A stretch of 64,000 bases of DNA from RGIG3178 sp964533965 (GTDB taxonomy: Bacteria; Bacillota; Clostridia; Christensenellales; QAND01). The notes beneath the pieces were generated by a model. The model saw nothing but the letters and a program-made list of their open reading frames with translations. It was not told where the DNA came from and searched no databases. Made by a program: the position numbers and the translations under genes. This document shows positions 51,745 to 59,776 of this stretch, piece after piece. Numbering within the stretch: position 1 is the first letter of the stretch; the number at the start of each line of letters is the position of its first letter. The stretch spans positions 62,001 through 126,000 of the forward strand of contig CAZHNN010000003.1 in NCBI GenBank assembly GCA_964533965.1. Direction: 5' to 3'.

Positions 51745-54065
51745 ATCTTCCCTCCCGCGGTATTCCAGATGAGTTCAGGCATCAGCGGCAGCGAATTAAG
51801 GTCCTGCCCCAACGCCGTTGAAAGCGCATTTCCCAGCGCCGCCGGCATCCCGATGATGCCGTGTTCCGCAAAACTGCGCGTGCCAAACGGTGCATCCGCC
51901 TGCGGTGTGGCGCAAAGATCCACTCTGTAATCCGGTTCCTGTCCTATATGCATCAGCTTGTATGTCCGCAAGTTCGGCGTAGAAAGTCTTCCGGAAGGTT
52001 CATAGGCAAACTTCTCCCGGCTTGCCATGCTCAGCCCCATCGCCATCCCGCCCGCAATCATGCTAACGGATCCCTTTGGGTCCAAAATACATCCCGTGTC
52101 CATCACTGTGCTCGCATTCAAAATGCGGTAGGTATAATCGACGGTATCCAGCTCCACCTCAACCGCCTGTGCGCCTACCGTCCATGCCGGCCCCGCCTTC
52201 CCTTTTCCCGTTTGAGGATCTAGCGGTATCAAGCCCTTTAGCATGTAGCCGCCGCGGCCCAAAACAGGTGCGCCTACCGACCCGCCGTCCGGCGCCTTAT
52301 ATCCCTCCACGAGCTTGCTAAAATGGATAGCATTGTTCTTATCGCTGATCTGAAACGCCTGAAGGTTCTCGATATCGATATCCTCCGCCGGGCAATTCAA
52401 TGCAACCGACGCCATCTGTTTGATCTGATCTATCGCGTCATCCGCCGCACGCATCAGCGCATTCCCGGCCAAAAACCCGCTCAGGCTTGCGACCGTCTTC
52501 CAGTGCTTGGGCTGCATGCGCGTATCGATGTTGAAATTCACATGCACCAAATCGATGCCTATGCGAAATTTTGTAGCCAGCATAGATGCCAGCCTTGTCT
52601 GGGCACCGTTGCCCATCTCGACAACGCCGATATTCATGTTGATACTGCCGTCGTTCGCAAACGTGATAAACGCTCCCGATGGCGCATTGGTCGGCGGGTT
52701 TGCCGATTTCCACAACAGCGCCAGCCCCTTGGCACGCACCGTCCGCTCGTTTACCTGTATCCGCTCGCCCTCGTCCCAATTGCACAGAGGCCTCAACCTG
52801 TCCATGCACACCGTCACATCTCCCACGTTGCTCAAGGTTGCCTCGACCTGCGTTGGCGTCAGGTTCCCGGGCCGTATCGCATTCTTGTACCGAATTTCCC
52901 ACGGGTTGATGCCAAGCCGGTTTGCGAGCATATCCAGTGCGCGCTCAATGCAAAACGTATAGCTTTCGTGCGAAAACCCGCGGTAGCTCGTCGCATATGT
53001 GCGGTTGGTATACACGCAAAAGCTATCCGTCCAAAGGTTGTCTATTCTATAAGGCCCCGTGCAGTCCACGGCCATCGATTTGCTCATGTATGGCGCGCTG
53101 TCACTGTAAGCCCCGCAGTCGAGCACATAGGTGATCTCCGCCGCCTGTATGAACCCGTCCTTATTCGCGCCTAATTTTACATCCGCCTCCAACCCCATCC
53201 GGGACGGCGCACTCTGCATATCCTGTTCGCGTGTGAGCACGATGCGAACAGGGCGGCCACCTACGGCTTTGGACGCCATATACGCCAGATGCTCGAGCAT
53301 CACGGACGCTTTGCCGCCGTAACTTCCGCCGACAAACGGCACATGTACGCGTACCTGGCCTGTGGGCAGCGAAAAGTACTTCGCAACCATCTCCTGCGCT
53401 GCAAACGGCGATTGGGAGGCGGTCGTGATGTTGGTCTCACAGTCCGGTGAAATGCTGCAATGCGCAGTTCGCGTCTCCATCGCCAAATGCCCCGACGGCG
53501 GCAGCGAAAAATGCTGCTCTACCACCATGTCGCATTCCTTCAGCGTCTTTTTCGCGTCGCCCTTGCGGATATGATATTCGCTGGCAATGTTGGAATCTGC
53601 CTTGGGATACACATCCTCGACCTTGCGCTGATAGGTTGCGAGATTTTCATGCAGGATCGCCGCGCCCTTCTGCATTGCCTGTAAGGCGTTGGACAAGGGC
53701 TGCATCGGCGCATATTCCACCTTGATCACCGACAGTGCCGCAGCAGCGCAAGCCTCATCCACCGCCACGATAAGCACCACGGGCTCTCCCGCATACCGCA
53801 CCGTATCAACAGCCAAAGGCGGACGGTCTGCGATCAATATGCCTTCCAAATCCGGATACTCCCTGCCCGTAACGATGGCTTTTACACCCGGCATTTTCAG
53901 CGCCTGTTTTGTGTCTATCAAAACGATGCGCGCATAGGCGTGAGGGCTGGTCAATATCCTGACCGTAAGCTGGTCGGGCGCAGACAGATCGTCGCAGTAT
54001 TTCGCCCTGCCCGTGACCTTGTCCCAAGCTTCCCGCCTTCTGACATTGTTTGGTTCCGTCTGCAC
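51741..54065 (-). CDS. Xanthine dehydrogenase-type molybdenum-binding subunit
   Basis: A 774-residue catalytic subunit. It has the N-terminal DKVTGRAKYCDDL, QSPFAAQEMVAKYF and FVGGSYGGKASV segments, and GFSHESYTFCIERALDMLANRLG. Near the C-terminus FGTRSFAEHGIIGMPAALGNA holds the expected active-site Glu. It oxidises purines or another N-heterocycle; the exact substrate, and whether selenium is involved, cannot be told. The likely start is GTG at 54065 behind AAGGAG. The full operon sits in the middle of the interrupted prophage, which is unusual for a metabolic enzyme. Confidence 0.92.
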   Translation of the reverse strand: MQTEPNNVRRREAWDKVTGRAKYCDDLSAPDQLTVRILTSPHAYARIVLIDTKQALKMPGVKAIVTGREYPDLEGILIADRPPLAVDTVRYAGEPVVLIVAVDEACAAAALSVIKVEYAPMQPLSNALQAMQKGAAILHENLATYQRKVEDVYPKADSNIASEYHIRKGDAKKTLKECDMVVEQHFSLPPSGHLAMETRTAHCSISPDCETNITTASQSPFAAQEMVAKYFSLPTGQVRVHVPFVGGSYGGKASVMLEHLAYMASKAVGGRPVRIVLTREQDMQSAPSRMGLEADVKLGANKDGFIQAAEITYVLDCGAYSDSAPYMSKSMAVDCTGPYRIDNLWTDSFCVYTNRTYATSYRGFSHESYTFCIERALDMLANRLGINPWEIRYKNAIRPGNLTPTQVEATLSNVGDVTVCMDRLRPLCNWDEGERIQVNERTVRAKGLALLWKSANPPTNAPSGAFITFANDGSINMNIGVVEMGNGAQTRLASMLATKFRIGIDLVHVNFNIDTRMQPKHWKTVASLSGFLAGNALMRAADDAIDQIKQMASVALNCPAEDIDIENLQAFQISDKNNAIHFSKLVEGYKAPDGGSVGAPVLGRGGYMLKGLIPLDPQTGKGKAGPAWTVGAQAVEVELDTVDYTYRILNASTVMDTGCILDPKGSVSMIAGGMAMGLSMASREKFAYEPSGRLSTPNLRTYKLMHIGQEPDYRVDLCATPQADAPFGTRSFAEHGIIGMPAALGNALSTALGQDLNSLPLMPELIWNTAGGKI

Positions 54066-54181
54066 TGCGCCGGCTCCTTCTTTGATTTACCATAGTTTTT
54101 CCAAATCGCTTTCCAATCTATACGAGCCGAAGAATACTTTTTACCGTCATGCGCAGTCTAAACGCTGGGTGATATGTAAAA

Positions 54182-55075
54182 GTGCTCAGCGGATTTGAAG
54201 TTTGGGAAATTGCGATTGGTACGACCATGGGGCTCTTGGCGCGTCTGCTCGCCTTGCGGGTGGATATCCGTCAGGTACCGTCCTATCCAAGCGCGTTTTT
54301 CAGCACCATTGTGCTCGGCTTCATCGCGTCGGCGCTCGGATCCGTTGCAATCCCCGCGCTGTTGACCAAGGACTATACCGCCATTACCTTCCTGTCCCTG
54401 GCCATCCAGCAATTCCGTGAAGTGCGAAAATTGGAAATAGAGAGTTACACGCAACTTGAGGATACCGAATATGTCCGGCGCGGCAAGGCATACATCGACG
54501 GCATTGCCAAAACGTTTGAATCACGCAACTATTTCTGCGTTATTACATCCATCGTTACAGTGCTCTCCATGCATCTGTTCAACTTTATGCCGTTTATCGC
54601 AAATGTCGCATGCAGCGCCGCCGTTGGCCTTATTGCATTTTCAATTTGCCACCGGTTCTCAAAGGGCAAGAATGTAGGCGACATATGTACCGTCAACGAG
54701 GGCAGCATCGAGGTAAGGGGATCGGAACTATATGTGGACGGTTTTTTTGTAACAAGCTATTTGGGCACCGAAAAGAGCCGAAATCTGCTCCGGCAAGACG
54801 GCATCGCAGTCGTGCTGACCCCCAAAGCACCCGAGAACCGCATCACGCTGGAAAACCCTGGGCAGCAGCAGGCCATCCTGTTCGAAGCGGTACGCTCGTT
54901 GGGTCTACGGCGATACCAGTTCATGCGCCGTAACCTCAGGACAGGCCAGATTGTCATCGCGTTCGTTCCCATCATGCACGATCTGGATATGCTCATCCGC
55001 TCCATCCACAGCACGCCGATTCTGGAAAGCAGCCGGAAGCTCAGGCGCATCATGACGATGTCCGCAAGAGGATAA
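54182..55075 (+). CDS. YIEGIA family membrane protein (sporulation-associated)
   Basis: A 297-residue protein with about five helices in the N-terminal half. It has the diagnostic variant RGKAYIDGIAKTFESRNY, then a soluble C-terminal domain with IVAFVPIMHDLDMLIRSIH. YIEGIA proteins are restricted to spore-forming Bacillota and are thought to act in sporulation. The GTG start has GGGTGAT about nine bases upstream. It is followed after one base by the small subunit that normally accompanies it, and it is divergent from the xanthine dehydrogenase-type operon. Confidence 0.88.
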   Translation: MLSGFEVWEIAIGTTMGLLARLLALRVDIRQVPSYPSAFFSTIVLGFIASALGSVAIPALLTKDYTAITFLSLAIQQFREVRKLEIESYTQLEDTEYVRRGKAYIDGIAKTFESRNYFCVITSIVTVLSMHLFNFMPFIANVACSAAVGLIAFSICHRFSKGKNVGDICTVNEGSIEVRGSELYVDGFFVTSYLGTEKSRNLLRQDGIAVVLTPKAPENRITLENPGQQQAILFEAVRSLGLRRYQFMRRNLRTGQIVIAFVPIMHDLDMLIRSIHSTPILESSRKLRRIMTMSARG

Positions 55076-55076
55076 C

Positions 55077-55262
55077 ATGAAAAAAACCATCATCGTCTAC
55101 TTAACCGACAACAAAGAGCGCGTCATCGGCGGCGACCCGCTGACGCTCTATATTCCAGACCCAAACGAACGGCAGAACACGGTCTGGGAATTAAGCCGTG
55201 CGCTTCGCGCCGACGCAATGCAATTGAAAAACGGCGACTATTTGATCATCACAAACGAATAG
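55077..55262 (+). CDS. Capping complex subunit for YIEGIA
   Basis: A 61-residue protein with the family pattern TIIVYLTDNKERVIGGDPLTLYIPD and a short C-terminal ALRADAMQLKNGDYLII. It always lies next to YIEGIA genes, with which it is thought to form a complex. AAGAGGATAAC precedes the ATG, and a terminator follows within 30 bases, defining a two-gene operon. Confidence 0.85.
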   Translation: MKKTIIVYLTDNKERVIGGDPLTLYIPDPNERQNTVWELSRALRADAMQLKNGDYLIITNE

Positions 55263-55267
55263 GTAAA

Positions 55268-55300
55268 AAAAGCCCCGCTTTTGCGGAGCCAAATTTATGA
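55268..55300 (+). terminator. Rho-independent terminator-like hairpin
   Basis: AGCCCCGCTTTTGCGGAGC hairpin preceded by A7 and followed by a T-poor AAATTT; it closes the YIEGIA operon and, read leftward with its T7, the reverse strand too. Confidence 0.6.
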
Positions 55301-55325
55301 CAAGTTTTCATGTACAATATAAGCG

Positions 55326-56750
55326 TTAGCCTATCAGAAGTCTGTCGTCTGTTGTAGGCACCACAACATCCAGCCACCTCTCGTGCTTGTACTGGTTGAT
55401 GGTCCGCATCCAGACAATGTTCAGCTCACGATCGTAGTGAACGACAACTGCTTCCGTATCTGCCCAGATGGACGAAATGTACGGCGGCTGCGGGAGTTGC
55501 CGTACCGCCTGCCTTAGCACCGCCGTAAACCCTCCGTCGTCTGTGGGAACGATCTGCTCAACGAACCCATACAACGGTTCCAGCATTACCTGGAGCTTTC
55601 CATCCGGCGAAAATACGGCAAATCGGGAAGTAACCGGACCGCTTTGCCAGTGTTGAATCCCGGCGATATACCGCCCGTCGGCAAGCTTCGTTGCCTGGCT
55701 TATGCCGTCTTCCTCAACCGTATACGTCCAATCCATGACTCCCTTAGCGTCAAAATGAAACAGCACCGGAACCGATAGTTTCATGGAGGAGCCTTCCACC
55801 GTCTTTTTGACAGCCCCTCTTACCAAGGCTCCGGCTATGCTGTCGGCTGCCAGAACTTCCGAAAAATCTTCATTCAAAGTCATCCTCTTGGACCACTGTA
55901 AATTCAAATGTTCGTCAAAGCTCATGATTTTCGATACGATTTCAGAAGCTGTGTCCTGTGCCGGATCGGCATAACACCGGCAAACCAGCACAAGCCCAGA
56001 ATCGCTTTGCCGCGAGGCGCTCAGAATCAAGGCGTCCGTGCCCGCCCCCTCGTATTCCTTGATTTTTCCGTCCTTTTCAAAGCGCAACACGCTTACAGAG
56101 AACTTGTTCTCTCTTTCCACTATCCCCGCTGCCAGCAGGGCGCCACCGGGCGCGGCAAAAATCTGGTCGAGAGCGCCCGCGGTGATTCCGTCTTTTGTCT
56201 TGAACAAGAGCTTCCCGTCCGAAGAAAAGCGCCAGAGCATATCTGCGGCAATCGACATGCCTTTTTGAACGTTTACGCGCAGTGATACCGCAAACCCACC
56301 GTCCTCCGTTATACAACAGGAAACAAGATAACCCTTGAAGAGCATTTCATTGTATTGCTTATCCCACAGCACGCTTCCGTCCGTAGCAAAACGGATCACC
56401 CGCAATGCGGCATCCGGATCTCCGTTTGTCACCTCCCCCACAGTCACCTGGAGGATCGCAATCGCGCCGCCGTCGGGCGTAGGTTTTACGAAATAACTGG
56501 CTTTAGGCAAAGTGATCCTTGCCATCGGTACCATATCTGCATGAACGGTCTTGTTCCTGACGTATCTGCCCGCGTATGAATCCGGTCCCGAAAAATTACC
56601 CGGCTGTATATAGTCCGAAGGTGCCGGCGTAGGTGAAAAATCGGGCGGGTCAAAGGCGTCGACAGGCCCTCTGTCAGTGCTTTTCGCAGAGCACGCCATA
56701 ACGAACAGCAGGATACAAAGGGCAACCGTTATCCAAACACGCCGTTTCAA
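55326..56750 (-). CDS. Lipoprotein with beta-propeller-like repeats
   Basis: A 474-residue exported protein. It has a signal peptide with lipobox VMAC (Cys near 20), a Pro/Asp-rich linker (DFSPTPAPSDYIQPG), and about seven repeats of the kind TPDGGAIAILQ, TEDGGFAVSLR, APGGALLAAG and TDDGGFTAVLR. Such DGGF/W repeats form a propeller of the PQQ/Kelch-like sort. It would sit outside the membrane. Ligand and partner are unknown. It is leftward and convergent with the YIEGIA operon. Confidence 0.82.
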   Translation of the reverse strand: MKRRVWITVALCILLFVMACSAKSTDRGPVDAFDPPDFSPTPAPSDYIQPGNFSGPDSYAGRYVRNKTVHADMVPMARITLPKASYFVKPTPDGGAIAILQVTVGEVTNGDPDAALRVIRFATDGSVLWDKQYNEMLFKGYLVSCCITEDGGFAVSLRVNVQKGMSIAADMLWRFSSDGKLLFKTKDGITAGALDQIFAAPGGALLAAGIVERENKFSVSVLRFEKDGKIKEYEGAGTDALILSASRQSDSGLVLVCRCYADPAQDTASEIVSKIMSFDEHLNLQWSKRMTLNEDFSEVLAADSIAGALVRGAVKKTVEGSSMKLSVPVLFHFDAKGVMDWTYTVEEDGISQATKLADGRYIAGIQHWQSGPVTSRFAVFSPDGKLQVMLEPLYGFVEQIVPTDDGGFTAVLRQAVRQLPQPPYISSIWADTEAVVVHYDRELNIVWMRTINQYKHERWLDVVVPTTDDRLLIG

Positions 56751-56867
56751 GCCGCCACCCGCTTTCTTGGTTTGTTTCGTTTGTTTATTTGATTTTACGG
56801 TACCATCAAACGCTCTATGAAATCAATGACTGTTTCGTAAAAAAACGGGTGGGGGGGTCTAAACCAA

Positions 56868-56900
56868 AAAGAAGCCCCGCTTCCGCAGGGCTCCCGTACA
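56868..56900 (-). terminator. Rho-independent terminator behind the small pseudogene
   Basis: AGCCCTGCGGAAGCGGGGCTTCTTTTT when read leftward, a few bases after the pseudogene stop codon. Confidence 0.75.
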
Positions 56901-56904
56901 AAAA

Positions 56905-57075
56905 CTATTTTTTCTCCTTCGGCTCCACGATCTCAAAGATGTCCGGCGGATATGGGCATTGTTCACCGGATTCATCCACAACGCGGTACCATCCGCGCTC
57001 CACGGCTATCACTTCTTATACCTTGCCGTTCTTAAGCGCCTCGGGGTCGCTCTCCCCATTGTATCTCACCTTCAT
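56905..57075 (-). pseudogene. Small phage-type protein (MKVRYxGESDPxAL family) with an in-frame ochre stop
   Basis: Read leftward, 57 codons encode MKVRYNGESDPEALKNGKV, then TAA, then EVIAVERGWYRVVDESGEQ and on to YPPDIFEIVEPKEKK. This matches a small family frequent in Bacillota genomes and prophages, in which the stop position is normally Tyr (GKVYEV). A single base change would explain it. GTGAGATAC context and a following terminator are intact, so the inactivation looks recent. Function unknown. Confidence 0.65.
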
Positions 57076-57394
57076 CGTATTGCCCCATTTCTGCTTCTGC
57101 CTTTATTTTACCCGATATTGAAAATCAATCAAGCCACACCCTTCCTGCCTGGAGTATTTTTATTCCCGCCTGCCCCGGAGCAATACAAAAGCGTCGAAGC
57201 AATCCGCTTCGAGCTGTAAAATGATCGGAAATCGGATTCAAAATAATCGGAAAACAAATGGGATGACCCCTTTTCAGAACCCAAATCACAGGGCGGGCGG
57301 GAAAACATGGTTATGCGAATATGATCTTGTATTCTTTTGTGTCTACGGAACTTTCTCCCCAAAATGCCTCATCCATGAATGAGGATACAAAAAA
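57076..57394. other. Gap without gene
   Basis: No supported reading frame, promoter or hairpin was seen between the small pseudogene and repeat copy 12. The sequence is of mixed composition and may be remnant coding DNA. Confidence 0.3.
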
Positions 57395-57463
57395 ATCAGG
57401 GGGGTCTAGTGGAGACAGATGTCCCCATAAATCCAAAATTGGGTGGCGGATGGGTTCAGATAG
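57395..57463 (+). repeat. Composite dispersed repeat, copy 12 (degraded)
   Basis: AGGGGGGTCTAGTGGAGACAG-like hairpin remains and then TTGGGTGGCGGATGGG with TTCAGAT. Confidence 0.6.
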
Positions 57464-57520
57464 CGAATCCTTCCCATCCACAAACGCCCTTTTTACCAAC
57501 ACATCATTGAAGCCTTGCCT

Positions 57521-58039
57521 TTAGCCTTCCTCTTCCAAAAGCATCCGTATCTCCTCGGTGCTAAGATGGCTCAAATCAGGGATCCGCTCTGAATTCTCCT
57601 GCGTCTGCTTGTCACAGAGCGCCATCAACGCGTAGGTCAGCTCCTTCATCTCCGGGCGTGCCATCTTTACAAGCGCTTTTGCCGGCTCTAAACGCTCCTT
57701 CTGCGGCGTATCCTCATCCTCTGTCACGGCTTCCAGCAGCTTTTCCAGTGCATTCTGAGAGTTGATCGCAGTCTGGATTTTCCGCCAGAGCAGCTGCAGC
57801 ATCGCACTTCGAACAACGCCGAAGCCCTCTTTCTCATCCGCCGGCATATTGCAATCTGTACAGGTATCCGCTTTCTTTCCGCCGACCATATTGGCATCCC
57901 CAAACTCGCTCACCCATCGGCGCAGCGTGCTTCTGGCGATGCCGGTCAGCTCACAGACCGCCTTAAAGCTCCTCAGCCTGTGATATAGCTCGATCGCCTT
58001 TGCTTTTTCTTTATTTCCATACTTCGGCTTGTTCTCCAT
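57521..58039 (-). CDS. terS: Phage terminase small subunit, probable
   Basis: A 172-residue protein. Its N-terminal helix-turn-helix (AKAIELYHRLRSFKAVCELTGIARSTLRRWVSEFG) would bind the packaging site. A CxxC pair (DTCTDC) and helical regions for oligomerisation follow (QTAINSQNALEKLLEAVTED), with an acidic C-terminus (LSTEEIRMLLEEE) of the kind that contacts the large subunit. The small CTDC element is unusual. GGAGGAGGG lies six bases before the ATG at 58039; the longer frame upstream is coded by repeat-like sequence. Order and strand with terL and portal support the call. Confidence 0.65.
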   Translation of the reverse strand: MENKPKYGNKEKAKAIELYHRLRSFKAVCELTGIARSTLRRWVSEFGDANMVGGKKADTCTDCNMPADEKEGFGVVRSAMLQLLWRKIQTAINSQNALEKLLEAVTEDEDTPQKERLEPAKALVKMARPEMKELTYALMALCDKQTQENSERIPDLSHLSTEEIRMLLEEEG

Positions 58040-58212
58040 CTCCATCCCTCCTCCGCAAGTTTTCTTAGAATTTGGAGCTTGACCTTCACCACACACTCGT
58101 CTTAAAGGCGGCGTTTCCAGGCCTTCCCCTTGAAGGGAAGGTAGAGCGGTAATCCGCGCCGGATGAGGTGCTTGGTCCATTGAAATTCCCCATATTCATC
58201 TTCATATCCCAA

Positions 58213-58640
58213 GCAGCCTGGGGTTAAGGGGGCGGCCCCCCTTACGGGGCCTGGGGCGGAGCCCCTATCCTTATCGGGCGGTGGGTGGGTTTAGATCGTT
58301 CCTCTGCCTCAGTTTGTCCCTCTCCATGTATCCGTCAGCCCTGCAATTCCTGGGGTCAAGGGGGCTTGCCCCCTTACGGAGCCCCTATCCTTATCGGGGG
58401 GTGGGTGGGTTAAGATTAATTTTGACCTCTCTGAAAGACATGGGCTTGACCTTCGCTGCCGCTCGTATTCGTAGACCTCTCAGTTCGCTTATGGACTCAC
58501 ACTTCACTTCGTTCGTATTCGTCTCATGCTCACTGAGCTTCGCCTCGCTTCATCCTCCACCGGAGGCGCTTTGGGGATAATTCCACAGGTAGCGCTCGTT
58601 TCCGGTTCTCATGCTCACTGAGCTTCGCTTCACTTCTAAA
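58213..58640 (+). repeat. Composite dispersed repeat, copies 13 and 14
   Basis: The first unit has GGGGGCGGCCCCCC, GGGGCGGAGCCCC, TCGGGCGGTGGGTGGG and TTTAGAT (58213-58296). The second (58350-58640) has the core with TTAAGATT followed by CTCTCTGAAAGACATGGGC and a block (58473-58568) identical to 36360-36455. No gene in 58181-59016. Confidence 0.9.
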
Positions 58641-58736
58641 AAATTCGCACATATTCCCCACCCCTTGCGCGGCTCATCGCCTGTGCTGCGCGTTCCCTGC
58701 ACCCGCCACAATCAATCGTTACCGCGGTGCTCCAAA

Positions 58737-58806
58737 TGAAAAAGCCGCATCTCTGCGGCTTCCGTATCGTTATTTACTCAAACAAAAAGACCGCTTATCA
58801 GCGGCC
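58737..58806 (-). terminator. Two successive terminators behind promoter module D
   Basis: Leftward GGCCGC-TGATAA-GCGGTC with T5 (58787-58806), then AGCCGCA/TGCGGCT with T5 (58737-58761). Confidence 0.75.
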
Positions 58807-58825
58807 TCTTCTTCATCTCTTTTGA

Positions 58826-58876
58826 CACTGCCAGTATAGCATGGCAAAACCGTATTTTTCGTCCAATTTTCTTTTC
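58826..58876 (-). promoter_or_regulatory. Repeated promoter module D
   Basis: Leftward GGACGAAAAATACG, 12 bases, TATACTGG, followed about 30 bases later by a terminator; the predicted transcript is about 40 bases. Confidence 0.55.
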
Positions 58877-58976
58877 TAGTCCACTTAAATTGGCGTTACT
58901 GCCATGCCATGCGGTTTGTTATTGGTTGCGCGCACACTTGTATATAGATCCCATTCCTTCGGCCCTTTGAATATAA

Positions 58977-59010
58977 AAAAGCCCACGGGTTCCAATCCCA
59001 TGGGCTTTCT
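58977..59010 (-). terminator. Rho-independent terminator of the folT/cofE-like operon
   Basis: AAGCCCATGGG/CCCGTGGGCTT stem with a T6 tail when read leftward. Confidence 0.85.
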
Positions 59011-59016
59011 CACAAC

Positions 59017-59760
59017 TCAATCGTTGTCCCTCTTTTTCCATCTCACCGCGCACAGCAGCTGCCCGAACAGATCCTCTTCCAAGCCTATCTTCATCGCCTT
59101 CAGTTCCTCCTGCGATGGTTCTCTGTCCGCGAACCGCACAAACGGCAGCTCCTGCGCAATCGACAATGGTGTGCACTCGTCAGCTTCCCCCATGCACAGC
59201 ACGCATGCTGCGGCAAGGGAATCCGCCACATTCACGCGCGTCATGCGAAGTTCCCGCCCGAACAAATCCTTCTGCCCCACCTTGTCATTTACGGCTTCAA
59301 ACCCGCAATGTGCGATGCAAACGCCCGAGACGCCCCATTTTAAAGGGGTCGCCGTGCTGTCCGTAATGATGACGCCAACTTCCTTCACCCCGTAGCGCTC
59401 CCGGATATATCGCCAGATGCGCTCCGCCGATGCCTGCGGATCCTGTGGCCATAGCACGAGGTAACCGCCTGCGTTGGATTCATCCACGCCCGAATTCGGC
59501 GTGAGCACATTGCCCTTGATGGTCAGATACACGTCATAAGTGCCGCTTTTCTCAAGGTACCGATCCGCTTCGCGTTCGATGATATCGTCCCGGTCAAACT
59601 CCAACGGGCTCAACACATTCCCCTCGCATAGCGACACCACCTTGGAGGTGATTGCCACCACGCTCTTTTCCGGCACTTCCTTCAATGCCGATGCCAAAAA
59701 ATCGGTCAGACCGATGGAAAACGCTTCCACTCTTTTCGTCTTAATGGGCGTTATTTTCAT
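59017..59760 (-). CDS. CofE-like gamma-glutamyl ligase (F420-0:glutamate ligase family)
   Basis: A 247-residue enzyme of the COG1478 family. Markers are VVAITSKVVSLCEG near the N-terminus, TPNSGVDESNAGG, LWPQDPQASAERI, VGVIITDSTATPLKWGVSGVCIAHCGFEAVND and DLFGRELRMTRVNVADSLAAAC. CofE adds glutamates to coenzyme F420 using GTP. No F420 gene is seen here; instead the gene follows a folate transporter under a folate riboswitch, so a role in folate polyglutamylation is inferred. GGGAGGAATAAGC before the ATG at 59760 fixes the start, 16 bases after the folT stop. Confidence 0.88.
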   Translation of the reverse strand: MKITPIKTKRVEAFSIGLTDFLASALKEVPEKSVVAITSKVVSLCEGNVLSPLEFDRDDIIEREADRYLEKSGTYDVYLTIKGNVLTPNSGVDESNAGGYLVLWPQDPQASAERIWRYIRERYGVKEVGVIITDSTATPLKWGVSGVCIAHCGFEAVNDKVGQKDLFGRELRMTRVNVADSLAAACVLCMGEADECTPLSIAQELPFVRFADREPSQEELKAMKIGLEEDLFGQLLCAVRWKKRDND

Positions 59761-59776
59761 GCTTATTCCTCCCGGC

